This document shows, in pieces, positions 16,049 through 24,664 of a stretch of 64,000 bases of DNA (within the stretch, counting starts at the first letter, position 1; the number at the start of each line of letters is the position of its first letter). The stretch is from Tindallia californiensis (GTDB lineage: Bacteria > Bacillota > Clostridia > Peptostreptococcales > Tindalliaceae). The translations under genes and the position numbers were made by a program. The stretch is from positions 1 to 64,000 of the forward strand of contig NZ_FNPV01000005.1 in the NCBI RefSeq assembly GCF_900107405.1, in the 5' to 3' direction. The notes beneath the pieces are model-generated. The model worked only from the letters and a program-made list of their open reading frames with translations, was not told where the DNA came from and made no database searches.

Positions 16049-17341
16049 ATGAAATTGAACACCGGTAATAACGATTTACAAAAAGAAGGCATTATGTTTG
16101 GTGTTTATCGGCATAGTAAAGAGCAATATAAAATATTTGATGAAATGAACGAATTGAAATCATTAGCGGAAACTTGTGGCTATCGTATTACTCAAAAATT
16201 CATTCAAAAGAGAACCACACCTCACCCACAATATTACTTTGGGAAAGGTAAGCTGGAAGGAATGATGGCACAAATAGATAACAAAACTTCTCGGGTTATC
16301 ATTTGTAATGACTCTATTAGTGCTGTACAAAAACAAAGGATTGAGGAGTTGACAGGTTTTCCGGTGCTTGATCGATTTCATATCATTTTAAGTATTTTTT
16401 CTCAGAGAGCGTTTAGCTTAGAAGGAAAACTCCAACTTAAATTAGCTGAATTACAATATCAAATGCCAAGATTACAAGGTAAGGGCATTGAAATGTCGAG
16501 ACAAAGAGGCGGGATTGGAACAAGAGGCCCGGGGGAAATGAAGCTGGAACAGGACCGTAGACATATCAAACAAGAAATGGGAAGAATCAAAAGAAAGCTA
16601 TTAAAAATTAAAGAACAAAATAATATCAGACGCAAACAAAGAAAAACTAGCGCAATGCCTTTAGTAGCGGTGGTGGGATATACGAATGCCGGTAAGTCAT
16701 CGTTAGTAAACGCATTTATCGATATAAGTATAAGTGGTCAAAATCAAAAAAAAGTTTTATTTGCTGACCAGGTATTCAGCAGTTTGGAAATTAACTTTCG
16801 AAAAATAACGCTTCCTGATAAGTTTGAATTTCTTGTGCTAGATACGGTTGGATTTATAAAAAAACTTCCGCATGAACTGGTTGAATCATTTAATACAACA
16901 CTTCATGAAATAAGCTATGCAGATCTTATTCTGAACGTGATAGATAGTTCCTCGGCGAACAAAGAAATGCATGAAGAAACAACACTTCAGATTTTATCGG
17001 ATATTAAATGCAACCATATACCTGTTTTAACCGTAATGAATAAAAGAGATCTACTACCAACAAATCCAATTTATCTGACTAACAAAGAATCTGTACAATG
17101 GATTTCAACAAAAAATAATCAAGATGTAAACAGGTTAATTGGACAAATAAAAGAAACCTTAGTGCAGGATTCTCGAGTGAAAACATTTCAAATCCCTTAT
17201 CATCAAATAGAGTTACTGGAATATGCACGTAAAATTGGAAATGTTACAGAAATAGAATATTCAGAAAACAGTATTGTTTTTAGAGGTGTTTTTGATGAGA
17301 AAGCAAAGAAGTTAAATAAATGGCTCGTTGAAGAGATCTAA
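16049..17341 (+). CDS. hflX: Ribosome-associated GTPase HflX
   Basis: A 430-residue GTPase that splits stalled ribosomes. The HflX N-terminal domain ends with the linker RQRGGIGTRGPGEMKLE followed by a basic coiled coil (about 165-205). G1 is GYTNAGKSSL near residue 210, G3 DTVGFIKKLP near 268 and G4 MNKRD near 330. Length is typical. AAGGAGG precedes the ATG at 16049. It is a single gene followed by a separate promoter for the Nudix gene. Confidence 0.95.
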   Translation: MKLNTGNNDLQKEGIMFGVYRHSKEQYKIFDEMNELKSLAETCGYRITQKFIQKRTTPHPQYYFGKGKLEGMMAQIDNKTSRVIICNDSISAVQKQRIEELTGFPVLDRFHIILSIFSQRAFSLEGKLQLKLAELQYQMPRLQGKGIEMSRQRGGIGTRGPGEMKLEQDRRHIKQEMGRIKRKLLKIKEQNNIRRKQRKTSAMPLVAVVGYTNAGKSSLVNAFIDISISGQNQKKVLFADQVFSSLEINFRKITLPDKFEFLVLDTVGFIKKLPHELVESFNTTLHEISYADLILNVIDSSSANKEMHEETTLQILSDIKCNHIPVLTVMNKRDLLPTNPIYLTNKESVQWISTKNNQDVNRLIGQIKETLVQDSRVKTFQIPYHQIELLEYARKIGNVTEIEYSENSIVFRGVFDEKAKKLNKWLVEEI

Positions 17342-17395
17342 ATACCATTTTGAAACTTCGTGTCATCAAATAAATATTAACTTTTTGTAAAATTC

Positions 17396-17424
17396 TTGTA
17401 AAATATTTTTATATAGGTTATGAT
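17396..17424 (+). promoter_or_regulatory. Promoter of the Nudix gene
   Basis: TTGTAA (17396-17401) and TATGAT (17419-17424) are separated by 17 bases, 37 bases before the ATG. Confidence 0.7.
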
Positions 17425-17461
17425 TAAAGTAAGAAAATAAGTAAAAAAAGGAGGAATTACC

Positions 17462-17893
17462 ATGATTGTCAGAAACTGCGCAGGCGGTGTGGTTTTTTAT
17501 GCAAATCAGGTGTTTATCCTGCAAAATGAGAAACGCGAATGGGTACTACCAAAAGGAAAAATTCGTAATGACGAGCTGGCTTCTGATACAGCACATCACC
17601 GAGTCGAATTTGAGGCAGGGGTGAATGCTGAGATTTTATCAACGGCGGGTGAGACGTGTTACGAATTTTTTTCTGTTTCTCGCAAAGAACCTGTATGCAA
17701 CCAAATTGTCTGGTATATTATGAAAGCTCACAGCAAAGAACATGAGGTGAATGAGAGTGAAGGCTTTAAGGATGGTGGGTTTTTCCCAATCGAAGAAGCC
17801 TTGGAGAAAATAACTTACAGTCAGGATCGATCCTTGGTAAGCCTTTCGTATAAGAAATATAAAGAATTAATGAAAGAAAAAGTTGCCATATAA
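17462..17893 (+). CDS. Nudix-fold protein with altered Nudix box
   Basis: A 143-residue Nudix-family protein. Nudix enzymes hydrolyse nucleoside diphosphates linked to another moiety. The opening VRNCAGGVVFY and EWVLPKGKI match clostridial members. The Nudix box GX5EX7REUXEEXGU is aligned at residues 32-54: G32, E38, E51 and G53 are kept, but the expected R, E and first E of the EE pair are H46, R47 and F50. Since those glutamates normally bind Mg2+, activity may be altered or lost. AAAGGAGG precedes the ATG; the gene is monocistronic with its own promoter and terminator. Confidence 0.82.
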   Translation: MIVRNCAGGVVFYANQVFILQNEKREWVLPKGKIRNDELASDTAHHRVEFEAGVNAEILSTAGETCYEFFSVSRKEPVCNQIVWYIMKAHSKEHEVNESEGFKDGGFFPIEEALEKITYSQDRSLVSLSYKKYKELMKEKVAI

Positions 17894-17927
17894 AAGTAGA
17901 AGGCAGAATAGCTATAAAATACAAAAG

Positions 17928-17970
17928 ACAGAATCAAAGTTGTGCATCGGCTTTGGTTCTGTTCTTTTTG
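17928..17970 (+). terminator. Terminator after the Nudix gene
   Basis: ACAGAATCAAAG pairs with CTTTGGTTCTGT (one G-T pair) around an 11-base loop, followed by TCTTTTT. Confidence 0.8.
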
Positions 17971-18042
17971 AGGATACAGCAAGATAAATAGGATTCTTAG
18001 TGGTGGTACTCATTGGATAAAAAAGACTGAGAGGGAATAGAT

Positions 18043-18723
18043 ATGTCAGATATAACCAGTAAAAAATCGATAGTAAGTATGAAAGAAAGCTATAAAACGA
18101 TTAAAAACGAAAAGTGGCATCGTGTGTTTATCGAAAAATCCGAGTTTATTGCATATGTCGCTAGCGTTGAAAATACTTCACAAACAGCTTCTGTAATTGA
18201 ATACGTAAAAAACAAATGTCCGAATGCTACCCACTATGTATATGCCTATTCCCTTGGAATTGAAAAGGATATCCAAAAATATGATGATGATGGAGAACCT
18301 TCAGGAACAGCTGGTATGCCAATTCTAGAAATAATACGCAATCGTGAATTGAAAAATCTTATAGCCGTAGTGGTTCGGTACTTTGGTGGTAAGAAATTAG
18401 GAACTGGCGGACTTAAAAGAGCTTATTCCAGAACAGCGTTAAGCGCCATTGAAGAAGCAGTAGAAATAGAAAAAAAGCTGTATCAATGGATACAGATAAC
18501 AGTAGATTATTCCTTTTGGGGTAAAATAGAGTACTTTTTACAGAAAAGACAAATATTGATAGAGCCGATAAGTTTCACAGATAGAGTATCTTTTAAAATA
18601 CCATTGCCAGTCAGACAGGTAAAAATGTACATGGATAAAATGATAGAAATAACAGGAGATATAATAGAATTCAATCAGCTTGACATAGAATATTTGGAAA
18701 ATAGAGATCCACCAAACGAGTGA
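18043..18723 (+). CDS. YigZ/IMPACT family protein
   Basis: A 226-residue cytosolic protein of the YigZ/YvyE family. The N-terminal IMPACT domain carries DDDGEPSGTAGMPIL (about 86-100) and VVRYFGGKKLGTGGLKRAY (about 109-128), the family signature; a C-terminal DUF1949-like half follows. The biochemical role is not settled; relatives are linked to translation control and nucleic-acid binding. The ATG at 18043 follows GAGAGGGA. It is separated from the next gene by 76 bases. Confidence 0.9.
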   Translation: MSDITSKKSIVSMKESYKTIKNEKWHRVFIEKSEFIAYVASVENTSQTASVIEYVKNKCPNATHYVYAYSLGIEKDIQKYDDDGEPSGTAGMPILEIIRNRELKNLIAVVVRYFGGKKLGTGGLKRAYSRTALSAIEEAVEIEKKLYQWIQITVDYSFWGKIEYFLQKRQILIEPISFTDRVSFKIPLPVRQVKMYMDKMIEITGDIIEFNQLDIEYLENRDPPNE

Positions 18724-18799
18724 AATCGATAGCCATTGGGTATAAGACAGATGTGGAATGATACTGTAATAACATTCGTGGAGTGAAAGGAGTTGGTAG

Positions 18800-19201
18800 A
18801 TGATGGAGGCAATGGAAGAAATCAAAAGTGAAATGATGAAAAAAAAGACATGGGCAGTAGTTGGTGCAACACCAAACGTGGATAAATTTGGATATAAGAT
18901 ATATAAGACATTACAAGAGCATCAGTACAAAGTTTATGGGGTGAATCCTAATTATAAAGAGCTAGAAGGAGAGGAACTCTGCTCAGATTTGCTTAGTTTG
19001 CCGGAAGAACCGGACTGTATAAGTGTAGTTGTGCCACCTAATGTAACGCTGTCTTTATTAGATGAAATTAATCAAACAGGTATTGAATATGTTTGGTTTC
19101 AACCCGGCACTTATGATGCAAAAGTTCTTGAAACAGCAAAAAAATTAGACTTGAAAATCGTGTATAACAACTGTGTATTGGTGACGTTAGGGAATCAATA
19201 G
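18800..19201 (+). CDS. CoA-binding protein (YccU-like)
   Basis: A 133-residue Rossmann-fold protein. TWAVVGATPNVDKFGYKIY near residue 17 and YKVYGVNPNY form the CoA-binding domain seen in YccU proteins and in the N-terminus of succinyl-CoA synthetase alpha; VPPNVTLSLL and YVWFQPGT follow as in the family. Function unknown. AAAGGAG at 18786-18792 supports the ATG at 18800 over the adjacent ATG. Confidence 0.9.
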   Translation: MMEAMEEIKSEMMKKKTWAVVGATPNVDKFGYKIYKTLQEHQYKVYGVNPNYKELEGEELCSDLLSLPEEPDCISVVVPPNVTLSLLDEINQTGIEYVWFQPGTYDAKVLETAKKLDLKIVYNNCVLVTLGNQ

Positions 19202-19218
19202 TAGTATTGAATAACCAT

Positions 19219-19280
19219 AAAAATCCTTGATTGTTGTAAAAAGTAGAAAGTCGCTTTTACAATGATAAAGGATTTTTATT
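19219..19280 (+). terminator. Terminator after the CoA-binding protein gene
   Basis: AAAAATCCTT and ATTGT-GTAAAA arms pair with TTTTACAAT and AAAGGATTTTT in a long interrupted stem followed by TTATT. Confidence 0.78.
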
Positions 19281-19297
19281 ATTTTTAAGGAATAGTG

Positions 19298-19306
19298 TGA
19301 TATAAT
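19298..19306 (+). promoter_or_regulatory. Extended -10 promoter of nadE
   Basis: TGATATAAT is a perfect extended -10. The last two bases overlap the first in-frame ATG (19305), which therefore cannot be the translation start if this promoter is used. Confidence 0.6.
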
Positions 19307-19346
19307 GATTAGAAATATATGTACACAATTAGGGGTTGATCTACTT

Positions 19347-20108
19347 TTGGATAACATGATGGAATTGTTAACAACTAGAAAAATCGAATGGCTTCAGAAA
19401 AAAATGCAAGAATCTGGCACATCAGGATTCATTGTTGGGCTATCAGGAGGAGTTGATTCGGCAGTGGTAGCTAACCTGATTAAACAGGCATCTCCTGATA
19501 ATTCGATGGCTTTAATTCTTCCGATTTCTAATAGTGAATCGGATGTTGAAGATGCATTGGCTGTTGCAGAAAAAATAGATCTATACTGTGAAGTGATAGA
19601 TTTGAGTGATGTGCATGAAAAACTGATGCAAAAGGTAGTCGGCTTAGAAAAAATAAAAGAAAAGCTTAGCAAGGAAGCATTAAAAACTTCAAATGCAAAT
19701 CTTCGAGCAAGACTTAGGATGAGCACTTTATATGCTGTGGCGAATGCACTCAATTATATGGTGGTAGGAACGGACAATGCACCTGAACTATATACAGGGT
19801 ATTTCACTAAATATGGGGATGGTGGTGTGGATATATTACCTATTGCTGACTTGCTTAAACGAGAGGTCTATCACTTAGCAAAGCATCTTGGGATTTCGAA
19901 TTCAATAATTTGTAAAGCTCCCTCAGCTGGGTTATGGGAAGGGCAAACCGACGAAGAAGAAATGGGAATTACATATGAAAAAATTGATGCCTACTTGAGT
20001 GGTGAAACGATTCACCCTAATGAGCGGGAAATTATTGAAACACTTCACAAAAAAACACAACATAAAAGAGAGATGCCACCTCAGCATAAAGGTACAACAG
20101 ATATCTAA
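19347..20108 (+). CDS. nadE: Ammonia-dependent NAD+ synthetase NadE
   Basis: About 253 residues. The enzyme amidates nicotinic acid adenine dinucleotide to NAD using ammonia and ATP. The PP-loop is GLSGGVDSAVVANL, followed by VVGTDNAPELYTGYFTKYGDGG and the C-terminal KAPSAGLWEGQTDE typical of the glutaminase-less form. I chose TTG at 19347 because AGGGG lies at 19331-19335 and the extended -10 at 19298 excludes ATG 19305; ATG 19356 is an alternative. nadD occurs at 43908 in the same window. Confidence 0.9.
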   Translation: MDNMMELLTTRKIEWLQKKMQESGTSGFIVGLSGGVDSAVVANLIKQASPDNSMALILPISNSESDVEDALAVAEKIDLYCEVIDLSDVHEKLMQKVVGLEKIKEKLSKEALKTSNANLRARLRMSTLYAVANALNYMVVGTDNAPELYTGYFTKYGDGGVDILPIADLLKREVYHLAKHLGISNSIICKAPSAGLWEGQTDEEEMGITYEKIDAYLSGETIHPNEREIIETLHKKTQHKREMPPQHKGTTDI

Positions 20109-20117
20109 AACGAATAA

Positions 20118-20146
20118 TTGAATCAATCATTGTGCTATGCTAAAAT
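20118..20146 (+). promoter_or_regulatory. Promoter of yebC
   Basis: TTGAAT (20118-20123) and TAAAAT (20141-20146) are 17 bases apart and 60 bases upstream of the yebC ATG. Confidence 0.65.
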
Positions 20147-20205
20147 GTAAGCTGGTAACAGCTGAATATTCTAACAACGATGCGAGATTGGAGATATAGA
20201 TTGTT

Positions 20206-20922
20206 ATGGGAAGAATAGGAAACATTAAAGAAAGAAAAAACAAACAGGATTCAAAGAAAGCGTCTGTTTATACTAAGTTGAATCGGTTAATAACTGTTGC
20301 TATTCGAGAAGGAGGTGAAGATCCGGAATACAATGCATCATTAAAAACAGCATTAGATAAAGCAAGAGCTTCTAATATGCCAAATGATAATATTCAAAGG
20401 GCTATCAAAAAAGCTAGCGGAGAAATCGGAAATCAGACCTTTGAAAAGATAATGTATGAAGGCTATGGTCCTTCGGGGGTAGCTGTTATATTGGAGGTTC
20501 TAACAGAAAACCGCAATAGGACCGTTGGAGAAATAAGGTATATATTTGATAAGAATGGCGGAAATCTTGGAACTAGCGGCTGTGTTTCTTACTTGTTTGA
20601 ACGAATTGGTCAAATTCTTATTGAAAAAAGCGAGTTGATTGAAGAAGAGATGCTTCTGGCAGACTCCTTAGAAGTAGGCGCTGATGATCTTGAGGCTGAT
20701 GAAGAGGTTTATGAGGTAAAGGTTACTCCTTCGATGTTTTTGGAGGTTAAGGATGCACTACTAAAAAAAGGTTACTCAATACTAGACTCAGACATTATAT
20801 ACAAACCGACTAACTTAATCCACTTATCAGAAACAGATAGTATTAGAATGGAAAAATTGATTGATATGCTAGAAGATAACCATGATGTTCAAGAGATTCA
20901 TCACAATTGGAGTAAACAATAA
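20206..20922 (+). CDS. yebC: YebC/PmpR family protein (TACO1-type)
   Basis: A 238-residue cytosolic protein. It opens with [18 protein letters not shown], a variant of the family start (GHSKWxNIKxxKxxxDxKK), and has [26 protein letters not shown] and [13 protein letters not shown]. YebC proteins act as DNA-binding regulators or, as recently shown for several, help ribosomes through proline-rich stretches. The first residues differ from the usual MAGHSKW, which is typical of one YebC subgroup. The next gene starts 23 bases downstream. Confidence 0.93.
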   Translation: MGRIGNIKERKNKQDSKKASVYTKLNRLITVAIREGGEDPEYNASLKTALDKARASNMPNDNIQRAIKKASGEIGNQTFEKIMYEGYGPSGVAVILEVLTENRNRTVGEIRYIFDKNGGNLGTSGCVSYLFERIGQILIEKSELIEEEMLLADSLEVGADDLEADEEVYEVKVTPSMFLEVKDALLKKGYSILDSDIIYKPTNLIHLSETDSIRMEKLIDMLEDNHDVQEIHHNWSKQ

Positions 20923-20945
20923 AGTGTTAAAAAGGAGGATGAAGG

Positions 20946-22061
20946 TTGAGTAGATATAAAAAGAAATGTATACTGTCATTGATAACCTTATCACTAATAA
21001 CATCATGTTTGCCGGCATATGCACAGGCAGGCTCGGGAACTGTAGTAGGTGACAATAGTACCGTAAGAAGCGAAGCAAATTTAAATGCGTCTGTGGTACA
21101 AACGATACCAATTGGAACAAAAGTAACCATTAATGGTTCAGATAATGATTTTTTACAAGTAGAGGTGAGCGGTAAAAATCTTTCAGGATGGATTCACCAA
21201 GATTTAGTGTCGCTAAAAGATTCAGCAAAAAAACAGGATGTTTACAAAGGCGTTGTAACAGCTTCGACGTTAAATATTCGGTCTGGACCTTCAACAGATA
21301 GCAACTTGCAGGGTCAGCTGAGGATAGGAAATGAACTTCAGGTGATCGGAGAGTCTGGCGATTGGCTTCAGATTGTTGATGAAAGAAGTAACAAAGGGTG
21401 GGTGCATGGTGACTATATTAACAAAATACCGAATTTACCATCAGCCTATGCTAATACTGAACAGATAAGTATTTACACAGAACGAAAAGATTCAAGTGGC
21501 ATATTGAAGCATCTACAAAAACATGACATCGTTTACATAAAAGACTATAAGGATGGCTGGTACTTAGTGATAACAGAGTCTGAAGTTGAAGGGTGGATTA
21601 AAAGAAATAGCGTGACGCTTATTATTAATGGAAATGCTCCGGCAAGCCGGGGGGGCTCAAGGGGGAACATTACTGGTATTGTTTCTACAACAGAAAAATA
21701 CTTAGGGACTCCATATCGCTACGCTGCAACCGGTCCCAATCAATTTGACTGTTCTGGTTTTGTTTATTATATTTTACATGAGTATTATGGAGATATGCTA
21801 AGGCAGAATAACATTAACCTTCCGAGATCATCAAGATATATGGCAACCGTTGGAACAGCCGTTGGACGAAATCAGCTAGAAGTAGGTGACTTAGTATTTT
21901 TTAATAATGGATCAAGTAGTAGCATAAATCATGTAGGTATCTATATTGGTGGAAACAACTTTATACATGCTTCATCTGGATCTAATATGAGTGTTATTGT
22001 GTCATCGTTAAATGCTGATAACTATCGAAGACGATATTCGACGGCAAGACGACTGTTTTAG
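20946..22061 (+). CDS. Secreted NlpC/P60 peptidoglycan endopeptidase with SH3b repeats
   Basis: A 371-residue exported hydrolase. The signal peptide (residues 1-27, ending AYAQAG) is followed by three SH3b domains (about 30-95, 100-155, 165-220; the second has LNIRSGPSTDSNLQG). The C-terminal NlpC/P60 domain has the catalytic Cys C269 in FDCSGFVYYI, H329 in NHVGIYIGG and H341 in FIHASSG. Such enzymes cut between D-Glu and the diamino acid of stem peptides. The start is TTG at 20946 with AAAGGAGG at the proper distance. Confidence 0.93.
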   Translation: MSRYKKKCILSLITLSLITSCLPAYAQAGSGTVVGDNSTVRSEANLNASVVQTIPIGTKVTINGSDNDFLQVEVSGKNLSGWIHQDLVSLKDSAKKQDVYKGVVTASTLNIRSGPSTDSNLQGQLRIGNELQVIGESGDWLQIVDERSNKGWVHGDYINKIPNLPSAYANTEQISIYTERKDSSGILKHLQKHDIVYIKDYKDGWYLVITESEVEGWIKRNSVTLIINGNAPASRGGSRGNITGIVSTTEKYLGTPYRYAATGPNQFDCSGFVYYILHEYYGDMLRQNNINLPRSSRYMATVGTAVGRNQLEVGDLVFFNNGSSSSINHVGIYIGGNNFIHASSGSNMSVIVSSLNADNYRRRYSTARRLF

Positions 22062-22094
22062 TTAAGTTACTACCGAGTGACTAGGAGGTGCCAA

Positions 22095-22451
22095 ATGAAA
22101 TTAAGTGAGATTCAAAGACTGTTAGATGCGGAAGTTTTATCTGGACATGAGTTTCTGGATCGCGAAGTTACAAATGCTTTTGCAGCTGATTTAATGAGTG
22201 ATGTGCTTGCTTTTGTAGATGACAAAACATTATTATTGACAGGCCTCACAAACCCTCATACCATAAGAACAGCGGAAATGATGGATATTCATTCAATTGT
22301 TTTTGTTCGAGGAAAAAAACCTGATGAAGAAACATTGAAAATGGCAGAAGAGAATCAGGTAGTGACAATGACCACGAAAAATATTATGTTTGTAGCATCA
22401 GGTGTTTTGTATCAGGAAGGGCTAAGAGGCGCTAAAATAATTCATAAATAG
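22095..22451 (+). CDS. DRTGG-domain protein (first copy)
   Basis: A 118-residue protein containing one DRTGG domain (LVTNAFAADLMSDVLAF- like pattern at about 20-45 and IVFVRGKKPDEETLKMAEEN at about 75-94). DRTGG domains also occur in phosphotransacetylase and CBS proteins and their ligand is unknown. ATG 22095 is used because AGGAGGTG lies at 22083-22090. It opens a five-gene group (DRTGG, HATPase, DRTGG, PHP, HATPase) that runs into rnfC. Confidence 0.85.
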   Translation: MKLSEIQRLLDAEVLSGHEFLDREVTNAFAADLMSDVLAFVDDKTLLLTGLTNPHTIRTAEMMDIHSIVFVRGKKPDEETLKMAEENQVVTMTTKNIMFVASGVLYQEGLRGAKIIHK

Positions 22452-22479
22452 TAATGACTACCTAGCTCAAAATCATGGG

Positions 22480-22899
22480 GTGATAGATATTCAAAAAAAA
22501 TATTCTATTGAGAGAAGAGATTTTCAATCAGCCGGTCAAGTATCTAGTAGTATTAAAAAAATAATGAAGCAAGTAGGTGTAAACCCTGAAGTTATCCGGC
22601 GTGTGTCGGTAGCTTCTTATGAAACGGAAATGAACATCATCATTCATTCTAATGGTGGGACGATGGAATTTGTTATTGAATCAGACTATATTATGCTTGT
22701 TGCACTTGATAAGGGTCCTGGAATTGATAACCTAGAGCTAGCAATGACGGAAGGATACTCTACAGCAACAAAAGATGTTAGGGAGCTTGGTTTTGGAGCT
22801 GGAATGGGTTTGCCAAACATTAAGAGATGTGCCGATCAATTTGAGATTGAATCGGAATTTGGCAAATGGACTAAGATTAGCATTAGATTTGAACATTAA
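22480..22899 (+). CDS. RsbT/RsbW-type ATP-binding protein (HATPase, anti-sigma factor-like)
   Basis: A 139-residue GHKL-fold protein. RRVSVASYETEMNIIIHSNGG (spanning about 41-61) is an N-box with the metal-binding Glu and Asn positions, DKGPGIDNL the G1 box and GFGAGMGLPNIKR the G2 box. There is no phospho-acceptor histidine domain, as in RsbT/SpoIIAB-type switch kinases. GTG at 22480 is the only usual start in frame but lacks a clear Shine-Dalgarno; GGGGTGA at 22477-22483 would fit a non-standard ATT at 22489. It lies between the two DRTGG genes. Confidence 0.83.
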   Translation: MIDIQKKYSIERRDFQSAGQVSSSIKKIMKQVGVNPEVIRRVSVASYETEMNIIIHSNGGTMEFVIESDYIMLVALDKGPGIDNLELAMTEGYSTATKDVRELGFGAGMGLPNIKRCADQFEIESEFGKWTKISIRFEH

Positions 22900-22994
22900 G
22901 CGCGTACAAGCAAGATGAAGTAGCTGAATCCGGTTTATAGGATCTGTGACTTAATGGGAATAACCATTCTAGTCTTAATGGAGGATAGAAGATA

Positions 22995-23327
22995 ATGACG
23001 ATTAAAGAACTTCGCCAGCATTTGAATCTTGAAGTAGTTGTTCTTCCTGAAAATACGGAAGATCGAGTGATTAAAGATGTCTACATTGGAGACATGCTGA
23101 GTTGGGTCATTGGCAATGCAGAACATGATAGTTTATGGATAACCATACAGACCAATATAAATATTATTGCCGTTGCTGTCATGGTTGGGATCAATTGCAT
23201 CATAGTTGCTGAAAATGCAACTATTGATGCTGATACCGTTAACCGGGCAGAAGAGGAGGGAATACCAATTTTTCGTACACCTCTTACGGCGTACCATATT
23301 GCTAAGAGGATAGATTTGGGGAGTTAA
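22995..23327 (+). CDS. DRTGG-domain protein (second copy)
   Basis: A 110-residue DRTGG protein related to the product at 22095. It shows VYIGDMLSWVIGNAEHDSLWI (about 30-50), MVGINCIIVAENATID and a closing IPIFRTPLTAYHIAKRI. TGGAGG precedes the ATG. The next gene starts two bases after its stop, so the two are tightly coupled. Confidence 0.85.
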   Translation: MTIKELRQHLNLEVVVLPENTEDRVIKDVYIGDMLSWVIGNAEHDSLWITIQTNINIIAVAVMVGINCIIVAENATIDADTVNRAEEEGIPIFRTPLTAYHIAKRIDLGS

Positions 23328-23329
23328 TA

Positions 23330-24046
23330 ATGGATACTTATGCTATTGATTTACACATCCACACAGCATTATCGCCTTGTGGTAGCGAAGAAATGACACC
23401 CAATAATATTATTAACATGTCACGATTGAAGGCATTAGATATCATTGCTATTACAGATCATAATGCAATTGCAAATGTAAAGCCCTGCATGGAAGTGGCA
23501 TTGCAAAGTGACCTTACCGTTATTCCAGGTATAGAAATAACGACGGAAGAAGAGGTTCATTTACTAGCTTATTTTTCTACATATGATGAATTAGAAGCTT
23601 TTTTTTGTGAATTGAAAAAATACCAAGCAAATCTGAAAAACCGACCAGAAATATTTGGAAATCAGATGATTTTCAACTCGAAAGATGTTATGATAAGTGA
23701 GGAAAAAAACTTGTTAATGAATGCGATTCAGATTTCTTTTGATAGTGCTGTAGCATTAATTAATCGTTTTAATGGAGCTGCCGTACCAGCTCATATTAAT
23801 CGAAATAGCTTTAGTGTGACTTCGTCGTTAGGTTTTTTGCCACAAAGTCTACCTATCTATTGCATTGAATTATATGAGAGGAATCATATCGAAAATTTTT
23901 TGCTTAGCAATCCAAAGTACAGGGAATACAAACATATCATTAGTTCAGATGCTCATCGCCTAACCGAAATTTTGGAAAGGATTTTTTTTATGGAATTAAT
24001 TAACAGTACACCAAAAGAAGTTGTTAACTGGATGAAAACTAAGTAA
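23330..24046 (+). CDS. PHP-domain metallophosphoesterase-like protein
   Basis: A 238-residue PHP-domain protein. The metal motif DLHIHTALSPCG at residues 7-18, ITDHNAIAN near 42, PGIEITTEEEVHLLAYF near 66-82, a later AHINR near 165 and SSDAHR near 205 give the usual set of His/Asp ligands. Members hydrolyse phosphate esters, but the substrate here is unknown. It sits between DRTGG and HATPase genes in the module before rnf. Confidence 0.88.
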   Translation: MDTYAIDLHIHTALSPCGSEEMTPNNIINMSRLKALDIIAITDHNAIANVKPCMEVALQSDLTVIPGIEITTEEEVHLLAYFSTYDELEAFFCELKKYQANLKNRPEIFGNQMIFNSKDVMISEEKNLLMNAIQISFDSAVALINRFNGAAVPAHINRNSFSVTSSLGFLPQSLPIYCIELYERNHIENFLLSNPKYREYKHIISSDAHRLTEILERIFFMELINSTPKEVVNWMKTK

Positions 24047-24065
24047 GAAGAATGGAGTTGATAGG

Positions 24066-24620
24066 ATGAAAGAACTTGCACTCCACATACTAGATATTTT
24101 ACAAAATTCCATCGCTGCAAAAGCAACGTTAATACGTCTAAGTATCAATGAAAGCATCAAAAAAGATCAATTAATGATAATGATTCAGGATGATGGTTTT
24201 GGTATGGATGAAGAGACACTAAAAAGGGTCACGGATCCTTTTTTTACGTCAAGAACTATTAGGAAGGTAGGGTTGGGAATTCCTTTACTAAAACAAGCCG
24301 CAGAAGAGTGCGAAGGTTCATTGACAATAGATTCCAAAGTGAATGAAGGAACGGCTTTGAAAGTAATATTTCGACATAGTCACATTGATAGAGCACCTTT
24401 AGGAAATATTTCTGAAACCATCTGTACGATTTTATTGGCAGGCAAAGATTTTGAATTTGAGTATGAACATTGTACTGATAATGGCCAAATGAAATTCAGT
24501 ACAATTGACATAAAAAAGGTGTTGAAAGAAACGCCGATAACACATCCTGATGTTATTGCATGGATTCGGGATAATGTGAATAGCGAACTGGAGATGATTG
24601 GGGCCAGTTCAACAATGTAA
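24066..24620 (+). CDS. GHKL ATP-binding protein (histidine-kinase-like ATPase domain)
   Basis: A 184-residue protein. The N-box is LHILDILQNSIAAKAT, the G1 box DDGFGMDEE, the F-box DPFFTSR and the G2 box VGLGIPLLKQAAEE. This is the ATP-binding half of a histidine kinase without sensor or phospho-acceptor domain. The C-terminal 65 residues are specific to this family. It directly precedes rnfC (44 bases). Confidence 0.85.
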   Translation: MKELALHILDILQNSIAAKATLIRLSINESIKKDQLMIMIQDDGFGMDEETLKRVTDPFFTSRTIRKVGLGIPLLKQAAEECEGSLTIDSKVNEGTALKVIFRHSHIDRAPLGNISETICTILLAGKDFEFEYEHCTDNGQMKFSTIDIKKVLKETPITHPDVIAWIRDNVNSELEMIGASSTM

Positions 24621-24664
24621 AAAGTAGCAATGTACTTTGTATATGATGCGAAAGGGTGAAAAAC

